Below, one piece after another: positions 36,200-44,700 of a stretch of DNA of 64,000 nucleotides (position 1 is the first letter of the stretch; every line of letters begins with the position of its first letter). The notes below the pieces were generated by a model. The model did not search any database. It was given only the letters and a program-made list of their open reading frames with translations, and was not told where the DNA came from. Position numbers and translations under genes: made by a program. Source of the DNA: Catenulispora rubra (GTDB taxonomy: Bacteria > Actinomycetota > Actinomycetes > Streptomycetales > Catenulisporaceae); the NCBI RefSeq assembly GCF_015356825.1, contig NZ_JAACYW010000009.1:24138-88137 (forward strand). The letters run 5' to 3'.

Positions 36200-37188
36200 T
36201 GGCCGCCGCACTCCCGGAGCAGGCTCCGATCATCGATGTCTGCTCCCTGGTCTACGACGACGAAGGATGGCGCGCCTACCTCGACAGGCTCGCCCGGCAC
36301 GCGCCGCGCTATCTGGCGGTGTTCGCCAGGTCCTTCACCACGTACTTCGGCGCGGACCTCGGGTCCTACCGCGCGGCGCTGCGTGAATCGGGGCCCACGG
36401 GGGCCGTCGACATCCTGCTTCCCGCCGGGCGGCAGCCGTTCGACCTCGACGCGTACATCTCCGAGCGCACCGAACAAGGCGTGCGGGCCGAAGTGATCAT
36501 GGGCAGTCCGGCCCGGTTACCGGGCGGCGAAGGGGTGAACGACCGGGTGGCACGGATCGCCGCCCACGCACCGCACCGGTTCCACGCGTGGGGCGGTATC
36601 ACGCTGCGCGACGGCGCGGCCGCCGCCGTCCGTGAGCTGCTTCGCTGCCTGGACCTGGAGATGACGGGCTTCAACATCATTCCCTTCCTCGACGCGGTCG
36701 ACGTCACCGACGAGGAATTCGCCCCCCTCTTCCAGCTGGCCGACGAAGCGAGGCTGTCGCTCTGGCTGCACACCGGCCACCACTTCGCGTCCGCCGTACC
36801 CGCCGACATCTCGACCTGGCGGCACGTGGACCACCTGGCCGCGCGCTATCCCCACATCACGGTGGTCGCCGGGCACGCGGGCTGGCCCGCACTCCTGGAC
36901 ACGCTCATGATCGCCGCACGCCATGACAACGTCCTGCTGGAGATCTCCTCTCACCGCCCCTCACTCATGACCCAGCCCGGAACCGGCTGGGAACCGCTGC
37001 TGCGCTACGGCCGGGGCGCGTGCCGCAGCAAGATCATGTTCGGAACCTCAACGTGGGTGAACCCAATTCCCATCGCGACTCTCGCGGCCGAAGTCCGCGA
37101 TCTGCACCCCGGCGACGAAGGAGCCGTGGCCCACGACTGGCTGTACGGAAACGCATCCGGCCTGCTCGGCCGCACCGGCCACGGATGA
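36199..37188 (+). CDS. amidohydrolase-2-like protein lacking typical metal ligands
   Basis: A 329-residue TIM-barrel protein of the amidohydrolase-2/ACMSD type, whose members decarboxylate or hydrolyse ring acids using a metal. Several barrel motifs fit: WGGITLRDG, LWLHTGHH, VAGHAGWPALLD. The strand-1 His-X-His is replaced by IIDVCSLV, and the strand-8 Asp in the usual FGTD motif reads FGTSTW. It may be non-metal, may bind metal differently, or may be structural. The ATG overlaps the previous stop by 1 nt. Last gene of the operon. Confidence 0.75.
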   Translation: MAAALPEQAPIIDVCSLVYDDEGWRAYLDRLARHAPRYLAVFARSFTTYFGADLGSYRAALRESGPTGAVDILLPAGRQPFDLDAYISERTEQGVRAEVIMGSPARLPGGEGVNDRVARIAAHAPHRFHAWGGITLRDGAAAAVRELLRCLDLEMTGFNIIPFLDAVDVTDEEFAPLFQLADEARLSLWLHTGHHFASAVPADISTWRHVDHLAARYPHITVVAGHAGWPALLDTLMIAARHDNVLLEISSHRPSLMTQPGTGWEPLLRYGRGACRSKIMFGTSTWVNPIPIATLAAEVRDLHPGDEGAVAHDWLYGNASGLLGRTGHG

Positions 37189-37389
37189 GGGTGCCCCGTG
37201 GCCGTGTCGCATCACCCGGACCCGCACCGCTGACCGGCCAGGCTCTGCCGCGCCGCGCTCAGCGGCGGTTTCCGTGTTCGCGCCGAACGGCTGACAGGCC
37301 GAGTCCGAAGCCCACCACCAAGCCGCTGATCATCTAAAGCGGTCAAGTACAGGGGCCGCCGCGACGGCCGCCAGGTACGGCCCTGGGAA

Positions 37390-37473
37390 GAAACCCGCCT
37401 GCCGCGGTCGCCCGATGGCGCCTGGACGAAGGCACAGAATCCCGATCATCGGCAAAGATTCCAGGCGGGTTTC
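37390..37473. repeat. widely spaced 12-bp inverted repeat downstream of the operon
   Basis: GAAACCCGCCTG (37390-37401) and its exact complement (37462-37473) are 60 nt apart. It could be a terminator stem, an attenuator or a regulator site before the response-regulator gene. The rest of 37189-37688 shows no gene. Confidence 0.5.
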
Positions 37474-37688
37474 CTGCAAGCCGACTCAGGTACTACACCG
37501 CATCATCTGTCTACATACTCCACGAAACAAGCGGCTGGGAAGATGGGACCGAGGATGTAGCGGATCCATGGCTACCGGTAGCGGGAGTCACCGCTGGAAA
37601 CACAGGCGCGGGCTGACGGCCAACGAGGGGCGCCACCGCTGTCAGCAGTTCAGGGCCAGAGGGTCCACTCTCAGTCGGAGGGAAATCC

Positions 37689-38339
37689 GTGGAGCTTCGC
37701 AGTCCGGCCCGTGTGGTGGTCGTGGAGTACTTTCCGCTGATACGCCGGGCGGTCGCGCAGACGTTGGCCAGGGACGAGCGCCTGACGGTGGTCGGCACCG
37801 CCCAGAGCGCGTCGCACGGCGTTCGGCTCGCCGAGAACGCACGCGCCCACATAGTCGTCACAGACGTGCACCTCCAGGCGCAGAACGAAGGCCTGGAACT
37901 GTGCCGCGCGATCAAGAAACTGACACCCCAGCCACGCACCGTGGTCTACGCCGGCGACCGCAGCGCCCAGATCATCGCCGACTGCGTGGCATCCCTCGCG
38001 GACAGCTTCGTCCACAAGTCCGTCGAGCCGGAGGACCTGGTCGAGGCGGTCTGGGCCACCTCGCTGGACCAGCGCAGCTGGCTCCTCGGCCGCGAGGCGG
38101 CGTGCGCGGCGTCGACCAGCACACTGTCGGCGGCCAACCTGACCCAGCGGGAGCAGGAAGTCGTCGCACTGTTGATGCAGCGCCTGACCAACGAGGAGAT
38201 CCGCAACGAACTGCACCTGGCCCCGCAGACGGTGAAGAACCATGTCAGCAACGTGCTGCGGAAACTGGGGGTGCAAAGCCGGCGGGAACTGGCGACCCGC
38301 GTCTCGAGCCTGAGCGTGCCGTACAAGCCCCGGGCTTGA
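37689..38339 (+). CDS. LuxR-family response regulator (NarL type), orphan
   Basis: A 216-residue two-domain regulator. The receiver domain (1-~125) has the phospho-acceptor Asp in VVTDVHL and the conserved Lys in FVHKSV; the first acidic pair is reduced to one Glu (VVEYFP). The C-terminal LuxR HTH reads LTQREQEVVALLMQRLTNEE then APQTVKNHVSNVLRKLGV. GTG 37689 follows GGAGGG at ~6 nt. No sensor kinase gene is adjacent. Being just downstream of the KAS-rich operon on the same strand, it may control it, but that is inference. Confidence 0.9.
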   Translation: MELRSPARVVVVEYFPLIRRAVAQTLARDERLTVVGTAQSASHGVRLAENARAHIVVTDVHLQAQNEGLELCRAIKKLTPQPRTVVYAGDRSAQIIADCVASLADSFVHKSVEPEDLVEAVWATSLDQRSWLLGREAACAASTSTLSAANLTQREQEVVALLMQRLTNEEIRNELHLAPQTVKNHVSNVLRKLGVQSRRELATRVSSLSVPYKPRA

Positions 38340-38424
38340 CGATGTTCGCCAACCGCGGCGAGTGAACCGGTAAGCGCGCGGGTGCGTAGTTCTATCCGGA
38401 TGATGTGTGGGGACCACCATCCCT

Positions 38425-38456
38425 CGACGGACGGCTTCTGGGCCAGCCGTCCGTCG
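38425..38456. terminator. convergent terminator hairpin
   Basis: Perfect 12-bp arms CGACGGACGGCT / AGCCGTCCGTCG around an 8-nt loop, between the response regulator and the ROK kinase gene, which converge here. Likely works in both directions. Confidence 0.65.
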
Positions 38457-38475
38457 GGGCCAGGTCCCACAGGAT

Positions 38476-39462
38476 TCAGTCCTTGGACTTCCAGGCCTGT
38501 TCCGCCCCGACGGCGGCTCCGAGCAGCGGCGCTTGGAGCGGCATGAGCGCACGTACCACGCCAAGCCGCCAGGCCACCGCCGGTTCTGCCAGGGCGATTC
38601 CTGCTTGCAGTGGTCTGGCGAGCAGGTCCCAGGAGCCGATGAGCGAACCGCCCACGACCAGGACGGTGGCCTGGAACCGGGCGAGCCAGGGTGCGACCGC
38701 GAGTCCCAGAGCAGTCATGGCGTGGTCGAGGACCTGCTGGGCGGCGGCGTCCGCGGCGCGGGCCCGCTCGGCGATCTCCTTGACATCCGGACCCTTGACA
38801 TCCAGATCCTTGACATCCGGCTGCGACGGTCCACCTGGGGATCCGGTGACGTCGGCGTAGGCGGCGCGTATGGCGCGCCGCGAGACGGTGTCCTCCAGCG
38901 GCCGTCCGTCGTGGGTCAGCAGATCCATCCGTCCCTGCGGTGGCACGTCCGGGCCGTCCGCGACCACCTTGCCGCCGGCCAGGAAACACGAACCGACGCC
39001 GCTGCCCAGAGTGATCCCCACTGCGCGTTCGTGCCGCAGCGCCGCTCCTGCGGTGTACTCCCCGAGCAGGAAAGCGTCGGCGTCGTTGACGAACGTCACC
39101 GACGCAGGCTCGGGCAGCGCCGACGTCAACGCCGCACGCAGGTCGAAACCGTGGAGTGCCTCGAACTTGCCGACCCCGTGGAACAGCGCGATGCCCGCCT
39201 CGTAGTCGAAGGGCCCGGGGACGGCGACCGCCCAGTGCCGGCCGGGTCCCGCACCCGTCGCAAGCGCGGCGGCGACGACGGCATCGACGATGTCGTCTGC
39301 GGAGCCATCCGGGGACAGAGGCCGGCGCCATCCTTCGGCAATGCGCACCTGGCGTTCGGCGAGGTCGACCAGACCTGCGGTGACGTGTGTGCCGCCGATG
39401 TCGAGGGCCGGAATCCACGCGCTACCGGCTCCGGCCGACCCGGCGGCGCGGGTGCAGATCAT
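38476..39462 (-). CDS. ROK-family sugar kinase
   Basis: A 328-residue ROK protein without HTH. The ATP motif is DIGGTH near residue 21; VAVPGPFD, FVNDADAFLLGEY (catalytic Asp) and GITLGSGVGS are family motifs. It probably phosphorylates a hexose in the cytoplasm. Its ATG overlaps the stop of the upstream isomerase-like gene by 4 nt, so the two are co-expressed. The zinc-binding Cys cluster of many ROK proteins is absent. A repeat-made loop (DVKDLDVKGPDVKE) lies in the lid region. Confidence 0.85.
   Translation of the reverse strand: MICTRAAGSAGAGSAWIPALDIGGTHVTAGLVDLAERQVRIAEGWRRPLSPDGSADDIVDAVVAAALATGAGPGRHWAVAVPGPFDYEAGIALFHGVGKFEALHGFDLRAALTSALPEPASVTFVNDADAFLLGEYTAGAALRHERAVGITLGSGVGSCFLAGGKVVADGPDVPPQGRMDLLTHDGRPLEDTVSRRAIRAAYADVTGSPGGPSQPDVKDLDVKGPDVKEIAERARAADAAAQQVLDHAMTALGLAVAPWLARFQATVLVVGGSLIGSWDLLARPLQAGIALAEPAVAWRLGVVRALMPLQAPLLGAAVGAEQAWKSKD
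38778..38820. repeat. three 15-nt repeats in the ROK kinase gene
   Basis: ccttgacatccggac-like units at 38778, 38793 and 38808 encode Asp-Val-Lys repeats on the reverse strand, in frame. Confidence 0.7.
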
Positions 39463-41168
39463 CGCACCAGCGCCTTCACGATGCGCACCGCCGACGGCCC
39501 CAGACGGCGCAGCGTGTACGGGCCCACGGCGGCCGGGATGGTCAAAGTCTCCGCGTAGGCCAGGTCGTGGCGGTGGCCGTCAGCGGTCTGCACCACCACG
39601 CCGTCACCCTCCACCACATTGATCACATGGAAGCGGCCTGCGGTGTCGTCGCCCACCTCCTCGTCGGACTCCAGAACGGTACGCCGGACGTCGAAGAACA
39701 TTTCCGGCAGGCTGCCGATGACCTCCTCGCGCCAATCCGTCCCCTGACGCAGGGTCCGTGGCTGCTGGACCAGGTCCCGGGCGACCTGGTCCCCCGTGCG
39801 GCCGGTGTCCAGGTTGTTGAACGCGTGCTCGACGTGCACCGGCCGCTGGCTGCCGTCCCGGCCCCGCCGCAGCCAGTCATAGAACCGCAGGCTGTAGAGG
39901 TAGGGGGTGGCGGAGACCTCCAGCACCACGTTCCCCTCACCGCTGCCGTGCGGGGTGCCGGCCGGGATCAGGAACAACTGGTGTGGATCAGCGGGGAAGC
40001 TCTGCACATGGTCGTCCATGGTGAAGGGGCGGCCGTGGTGATGTGCGTCATGGGCTTCACGGTGGAACCTGTCCACGTCGGCATCTCCCCGCAGCCCCAG
40101 GTACACCCGGCGTCCGGGTTGGCTGACCATCACGTAGTAGGTCTCGTGCTGGGTGTAGGCCCAGCCGAAGACCTCCTTCATGTAGTCCGGCTGAGGGTGG
40201 CAGTGCACAGACAGGGCGCCGCCGCCGAAGGTGTCCAGATAGTCGAAGCGGATCGGGAAAGAAGTACCGAACACCGCATGCACCGGTTCTCCGAGGACCT
40301 CTCCGGGGTGCTGGGCGATCAGCATTTGGAAGGGGACCTCGGCGGCGTGGTCTGCGTCCGCACCGATGAGCAGACCGCTCTCAGGCGCGATCAGCTCATA
40401 GCCCAGTGCCGTGTTGGGCTGCTTGCGGCCGTAACCGAGTGTTTCCTGGCCCCAGTGGCCGCCCCACGGTGTGGAGTTGAAGGTGGGCCGGGTCCGGAAC
40501 GGTCGCCGCGACAGAGCGGACAGCGTGCTCCGCAGTGTCTCCCCGGACAACCACTGCGGCTGCTCGGGAACCTGGGTGTCCAGCCACAGCGCGATGTCGT
40601 CCACGAGGGTGTCCCGGTGCCGGTCCAGGACCGGCCAGTCGATGTAGAACAGGCGCCGGGTGGTCCCCGGGCCGCGGTCGGACGGCTGGGCCAGGTTCAG
40701 GGCTTCCCGGGCCGTGATCGCGGCCTCGGCGTAGCGCTTGGGCAGGTCCGCGTACCACAGCACGTCGTGCTCGACCAGGGCGGCTCCCGGACCGAAAACG
40801 ATCAGTACCGAACCCGGAGTGCGCTGCGAACGGGGAAGCTCGTCGAAGAAGTCAGCCAGTGCTCTGGTTTCCAGCGCGGCGAAGTCGGGGTCCTCGGCCA
40901 AGGCGTCGGCGCCACCGAAGGCGAGGATCCGCTCCCACGGTGCGAATCGCGTGCGCAGGTCCAGCAACGCGGTCGGACGGCCGAGAACATTGAGTGCCAG
41001 GGACAGTCCGACGCAGAACTGGTCCCAGTCCGCGATGGCCGGTCCGTCCACCGCCAGGACGGCGCAGTCGGGCGGCAAGGTCGCGGCGGCCGCCGCCCAC
41101 CCCGACCCCGTGGTCCCGCCCACCGGCGGATAACACGGGTGGGCATCGTAGACAGCGGAACCCGGCAT
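39459..41168 (-). CDS. class I mannose-6-phosphate isomerase-like protein with N-terminal extra domain
   Basis: A 569-residue protein. The C-terminal ~370 residues are a cupin-type phosphomannose isomerase: metal ligands in SVHCHPQPDYMKE, the TPHGSGEG loop and NTALGYELIAPES. The first ~190 residues look like a nucleoside/P-loop kinase-type domain (VLAVDGPAIADWDQF, DVLWYADLPKRY), though no clear Walker A is present. ATG 41168 has GAGGAG ~9 nt upstream; a TTG at 41192 is less likely. It interconverts phosphosugars, perhaps for the product of the ROK kinase with which it overlaps by 4 nt. Confidence 0.8.
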   Translation of the reverse strand: MPGSAVYDAHPCYPPVGGTTGSGWAAAAATLPPDCAVLAVDGPAIADWDQFCVGLSLALNVLGRPTALLDLRTRFAPWERILAFGGADALAEDPDFAALETRALADFFDELPRSQRTPGSVLIVFGPGAALVEHDVLWYADLPKRYAEAAITAREALNLAQPSDRGPGTTRRLFYIDWPVLDRHRDTLVDDIALWLDTQVPEQPQWLSGETLRSTLSALSRRPFRTRPTFNSTPWGGHWGQETLGYGRKQPNTALGYELIAPESGLLIGADADHAAEVPFQMLIAQHPGEVLGEPVHAVFGTSFPIRFDYLDTFGGGALSVHCHPQPDYMKEVFGWAYTQHETYYVMVSQPGRRVYLGLRGDADVDRFHREAHDAHHHGRPFTMDDHVQSFPADPHQLFLIPAGTPHGSGEGNVVLEVSATPYLYSLRFYDWLRRGRDGSQRPVHVEHAFNNLDTGRTGDQVARDLVQQPRTLRQGTDWREEVIGSLPEMFFDVRRTVLESDEEVGDDTAGRFHVINVVEGDGVVVQTADGHRHDLAYAETLTIPAAVGPYTLRRLGPSAVRIVKALVR

Positions 41169-41281
41169 TTGCGATATCTCCTCGATCAGCAAAATCCGTC
41201 ATGGAACTAAAAGCACGACTACGCCACCGGTCACGTTGATATGTACGAGTGAGCTGCGCTTGTCAGGAAGCTGACACTCCC

Positions 41282-42076
41282 TCAGGAGGCGGAGGCCTCC
41301 CGGGACGGCGGCCTGGACTGCCGCGAGGGGGCGGACGCGACCGGTTTCGGAGTCCGGTTGAACACGCGGTCGCGGATCCTGCGCTCGAACTGGTGCTGGG
41401 TGGTGTCGATGTGGGCGGCCATCTGTGCCGCCGCCGATTCGGCATCGCCTGCCGCGATGGCCTCGGCGATGGCGAGGTGCTGGTCGCCCGCGGCTTCCAG
41501 CGAGCCCGGCACGTCCCCGTGGAACAGCAGAACGTCCGACTGGGACAGCACCCGTCGGATGTGGGACACACCCGACCGCAGAAAGAGGTTGTGCGCGGCG
41601 TCGCCGACACATTCGTGGAACCGTGCGTCGACCCGGGCGAACTCGTCGGTGTCGGCAGCCCTTGCGGCGGTCACCGACAGTTCGGCGTTCTCCCGCAGCG
41701 CGCGGACCTCGATCGGAGTCGCGAGCGTCGCGGCACGCCGCGCCGTCTCCGACTCGATCAGCCGCCGGTAGTCCAGCAGCATCAGCACGTGGTCCATCTT
41801 GGTGGGCTGGAAGTGCACGAGGTGGTCGTCGGCCAGAGCCCCCGACGAGGCGGCGACGAAGATCCCGACGCCCTTGCGGACGCTGAGCCTGCCGATCCCC
41901 GCCAGCACCTTGACCGCCTCGCGGGTGACATTGCGGGTCGCCCCGAGGATCTCGGCCAAGCCCTGCTCGGTCGGCAACCGGTCGCCCGGCATCAGGTTCT
42001 GCTCGGCGATGTAGCCCAACAACTGCTCCGCCACCAGCTCGTACCCCGGACGGTAGCGGTCCGACGTCTCGCCCAC
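41282..42076 (-). CDS. GntR/FCD-family transcriptional regulator
   Basis: A 264-residue regulator. N-terminal winged helix: GDRLPTEQGLAEILGATRNVTREAVKVL. The C-terminal FCD helical sensor holds metal-type residues (Asp/His in ARVDARFHECVGDAAHN, and HLAIAEAI). GTG 42076 is preceded by GAGGAG at ~7 nt; a TTG at 42097 would be longer. It lies 113 nt upstream of the isomerase-kinase pair on the same strand and is its probable local repressor. Confidence 0.87.
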   Translation of the reverse strand: MGETSDRYRPGYELVAEQLLGYIAEQNLMPGDRLPTEQGLAEILGATRNVTREAVKVLAGIGRLSVRKGVGIFVAASSGALADDHLVHFQPTKMDHVLMLLDYRRLIESETARRAATLATPIEVRALRENAELSVTAARAADTDEFARVDARFHECVGDAAHNLFLRSGVSHIRRVLSQSDVLLFHGDVPGSLEAAGDQHLAIAEAIAAGDAESAAAQMAAHIDTTQHQFERRIRDRVFNRTPKPVASAPSRQSRPPSREASAS

Positions 42077-42100
42077 CACGCGACTCCTCGCCCTCAAATG

Positions 42101-42261
42101 AATCAGATCTATTTGGCCGCCACTATCGCATCGCCCGGCCCGGAAGGGAAGTATCTGAGAGAACTTTGCGCAACATCAGGCGCAGAGATCGCCTTCCAGC
42201 GTATCAAAACGACCGATAACGCCTCTGGCAATGGTGGCCGACTCGCTAGATAGATCTGGTT
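42101..42261. promoter_or_regulatory. pair of inverted AGATCT-centred sites upstream of the GntR gene
   Basis: AATCAGATCTATT (42101-42113) and, in inverted orientation, AACCAGATCTATC (complement of 42249-42261) share 11 of 13 bases. Each is partly palindromic. Their place just upstream of the GntR gene suggests operators, possibly bringing two sites together. No gene is seen in 42098-42438. Confidence 0.4.
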
Positions 42262-42438
42262 CTTTCGTCCAGATGGAGGGAGATACTGGGTTCGACGACC
42301 TGCCGTCGTCGAAACACTGCTGCACTTCGGCGCTCCACCGGCCAAGATCGGACGCATCATCTCCCCGATAGATGTGAACTATCGAGAGCAACGTCGGAGA
42401 GCCGATCATGACGGCAGGCTGTCGGGCACACTGGCGTC

Positions 42439-43743
42439 ATGAAACCTCTCACCTGCGGCCACGTCGCCGTCGCGGGAGCCAGCCGCACGTGTCGCCATCT
42501 GTTCGAGAGCCCATCCGCCGAAAGCGTCAGCTTCTTCAGACTGCTGCTGGGCGACGGCATGCGGTGGGAACTCCGCTGCCCGATATGCGTCGACGACGCG
42601 GCGGAGGTGTTCGAGGTCTGCGAGGGTTGCGTCAGCCGCGCTGAAGAGGACGGCGAGTTCTTGGGCTGGCGTGGCGAACCCGGTATCGGCGAACGTCCCG
42701 AGCCCGTCGACCCGACGATCGCGACTTCGGTACTGCCGGACGAGCTCGGCAGCGTCATGGACATCGCGCCGGTGGCCACACAGCCCGGGGTCTGGCTGGT
42801 GCTGGACCGGGAAGGGGCGATCGTTCGGTGGGACACACAGTCGGGGCTCACCTCCCCTCAAGCCGTATCAGAGGTCCCCGACGAGTCAGCCCGAGAACCC
42901 TGGATGAACCACCGCGCGGGAACCCGGCTGCACAGCTCGGCCGACGGCAGGTTCGCCGCCGTCGTCAACGACTTCGGCCGCCACGGCTCGGTCATCGATC
43001 TGACCACCGCGAAGACCACGATGGTCCTGGACGGAGGCGGCTACCACGAGGAGACGGTGCCGTTCTCCGTCGCGTTCGCCGAACACCGCGGGCGCACGGT
43101 CGTCATCCACCGGACAGCCTGGAACCGACTCGACGTCAGCGACCCGGCCACCGGTGAACTGCTGACAGCTCGCGTGACAAGCACCTCGGAACGCGACGGC
43201 CTGCCGCCCGAACACCATCTCGATTACTTCCACGGCGCGATCTCGGTCTCGCCGAACCAGCGACGAATCGCCGACGACGGCTGGGTCTGGTCACCCGTCG
43301 GGGTCCCGGTCGTCTGGAGCCTGGAGCGATGGCTCGGTGCGGACGTGTGGGAATCCGAGGACGGACCGTCACGATGCAGGCTGACCCAACGCTGGTACCG
43401 CTGGAACAACCCATGGTGCTGGCTCGACGACGACTACATCGTGATCGGCGGCATCGGAGACGACGACGAGGCCATGCTCGACGGAGTCGAGATCTACCAG
43501 GCGGAGACGGGCACTCGCACCGGAATGTTCGCCGGCCCGCAGGGGCAGCTGTTCGCCGACGCGAGGCGCCTGTACTCCGCCTCGCCCGGCGGCCTGGAGG
43601 TATGGGACCCCGACACCGGACAGCGCACGGCCACGATCGCGGGATTCGTACCGACGCATCACCATGTCGGCTCCGGCGAGCTCGCGGTGCTCGATGACAG
43701 AACACTGCGACGCTGGCGCACATCATCAAGAGGTGCCGCATAG
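42439..43743 (+). CDS. zinc-ribbon plus beta-propeller protein, unknown function
   Basis: A 434-residue protein. The N-terminal ~60 residues carry four Cys in two pairs (CPIC and CEGC) plus an earlier Cys-Gly-His, likely a zinc ribbon. The rest shows repeated four-strand blades as in WD40/YVTN propellers: GVWLVLDREGAIVRWD, RFAAVVNDFGRHGSVIDL, WCWLDDDYIVIGG, ADARRLYSASPGGLEVWD and AVLDDRTLRRW. No signal peptide or TM segment, so it is cytosolic and probably a protein-binding scaffold. No operon partner. Function unknown. Confidence 0.75.
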   Translation: MKPLTCGHVAVAGASRTCRHLFESPSAESVSFFRLLLGDGMRWELRCPICVDDAAEVFEVCEGCVSRAEEDGEFLGWRGEPGIGERPEPVDPTIATSVLPDELGSVMDIAPVATQPGVWLVLDREGAIVRWDTQSGLTSPQAVSEVPDESAREPWMNHRAGTRLHSSADGRFAAVVNDFGRHGSVIDLTTAKTTMVLDGGGYHEETVPFSVAFAEHRGRTVVIHRTAWNRLDVSDPATGELLTARVTSTSERDGLPPEHHLDYFHGAISVSPNQRRIADDGWVWSPVGVPVVWSLERWLGADVWESEDGPSRCRLTQRWYRWNNPWCWLDDDYIVIGGIGDDDEAMLDGVEIYQAETGTRTGMFAGPQGQLFADARRLYSASPGGLEVWDPDTGQRTATIAGFVPTHHHVGSGELAVLDDRTLRRWRTSSRGAA

Positions 43744-43790
43744 GCGACCGGCTATCGGAGCACTTCAGCGGTGAGGCGACTACATCAAGG

Positions 43791-44639
43791 TCAGGCGAGG
43801 ATGAAATCGCCGCTCATCTCGAAATACTCGAACCGTTTCGATGCCAGCTCCTCCGGCACGACGCCTTCGACCCGCCGGATGGAACGTATCAGCATCTCCT
43901 TCACCCCGAAGACGACGTCGCTGTCGAGGTACTCACTCTCCGCGTCGAACAGGTGGGTGGTGAGCGCCTGGTATCCGTCCGCGCTGACGCGGAAGTGGAT
44001 ATGCGCGGCTCGCCAGGGATGGCGGCCGAGCGCGGCCACCATCTTGCCGACGGGACCGTCGGTGGGGACGGGGTAGGGGACCGGACGCACCGTCCAGCAG
44101 TCGAAGCCGCCGTCTGCTCCGGTACGGAAGCGGCCGCGCAGATTCCCGGGTGTCTGTTCCGGATCCTGCACGTCGTACAGGCCCTTGGCCGAGGCTTGCC
44201 AGACGTCGACGATCGCTTCGGCGATCGGTTCACCACCCGTGGTGAGCACTCGGCCGGTCAGGTGCAGGGGGTCGCCGTCCTCGGGACGCGCGATCACGGC
44301 GCCGTTCTCGCGCCACGGCGCGTCCGCGACCCAGAACGGCCCCAGCACCGTGGACTCGGTCTCGCCCGCATCGGAGTAGTGGTCGACGAGGTCGACCAAC
44401 ATCGACAGGCCGAGTGTGTCCGACAGCAGGATGAATTCGTTCCGCCTGTCGTCGGTCATGTGGCCGACCGCGGTCAGGAAAGCGATGCCGGCGGCCCACT
44501 CGTCCTGGGTCAGCACGACTTCGGTGGCGAACGCGTGCAGGTGCGTGATCAGGGACCGGATGATGACGCGCAGCCGCGGATCGGGCACTTCTTCATGGCT
44601 GGCGAGGACGTTGGCGGTGAGTTCTTCCGGCGAGATCAT
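43791..44639 (-). CDS. intradiol ring-cleavage dioxygenase (catechol/hydroxyquinol 1,2-dioxygenase)
   Basis: A 282-residue non-heme Fe(III) dioxygenase that opens an aromatic ring between two hydroxyls. Iron ligands fit Tyr155 (GLYDVQ), Tyr189 (PVPYPVP), His213 and His215 (AAHIHF), with the normal spacing. The N-terminal helical dimer domain (ILLSDTLGLSMLVDLVDH) and ESTVLGPFW are typical of the hydroxyquinol/catechol group. ATG 44639 has AGGAG 5 nt upstream. It stands alone, without other aromatic-degradation genes in the window, next to a degraded IS element. Confidence 0.9.
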   Translation of the reverse strand: MISPEELTANVLASHEEVPDPRLRVIIRSLITHLHAFATEVVLTQDEWAAGIAFLTAVGHMTDDRRNEFILLSDTLGLSMLVDLVDHYSDAGETESTVLGPFWVADAPWRENGAVIARPEDGDPLHLTGRVLTTGGEPIAEAIVDVWQASAKGLYDVQDPEQTPGNLRGRFRTGADGGFDCWTVRPVPYPVPTDGPVGKMVAALGRHPWRAAHIHFRVSADGYQALTTHLFDAESEYLDSDVVFGVKEMLIRSIRRVEGVVPEELASKRFEYFEMSGDFILA

Positions 44640-44700
44640 GGCGGCTCCTGGGCAGATGCGGATTCAGGGTTCAGCTTCGTCAAGGCCCTTAACCAAGGCC

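Noticed and set aside
20012..37188. Aryl polyene, ladderane or type II PKS cluster
   Set aside because: Those need ACP and usually dehydratase or cyclase genes; none is visible, while CoA-transferase and other CoA enzymes are present.
41199..41281. GntR/FCD operator (TNGTNNNACNA type) before the isomerase gene
   Set aside because: Only partial matches found around GTACGAG; not strong enough to list.
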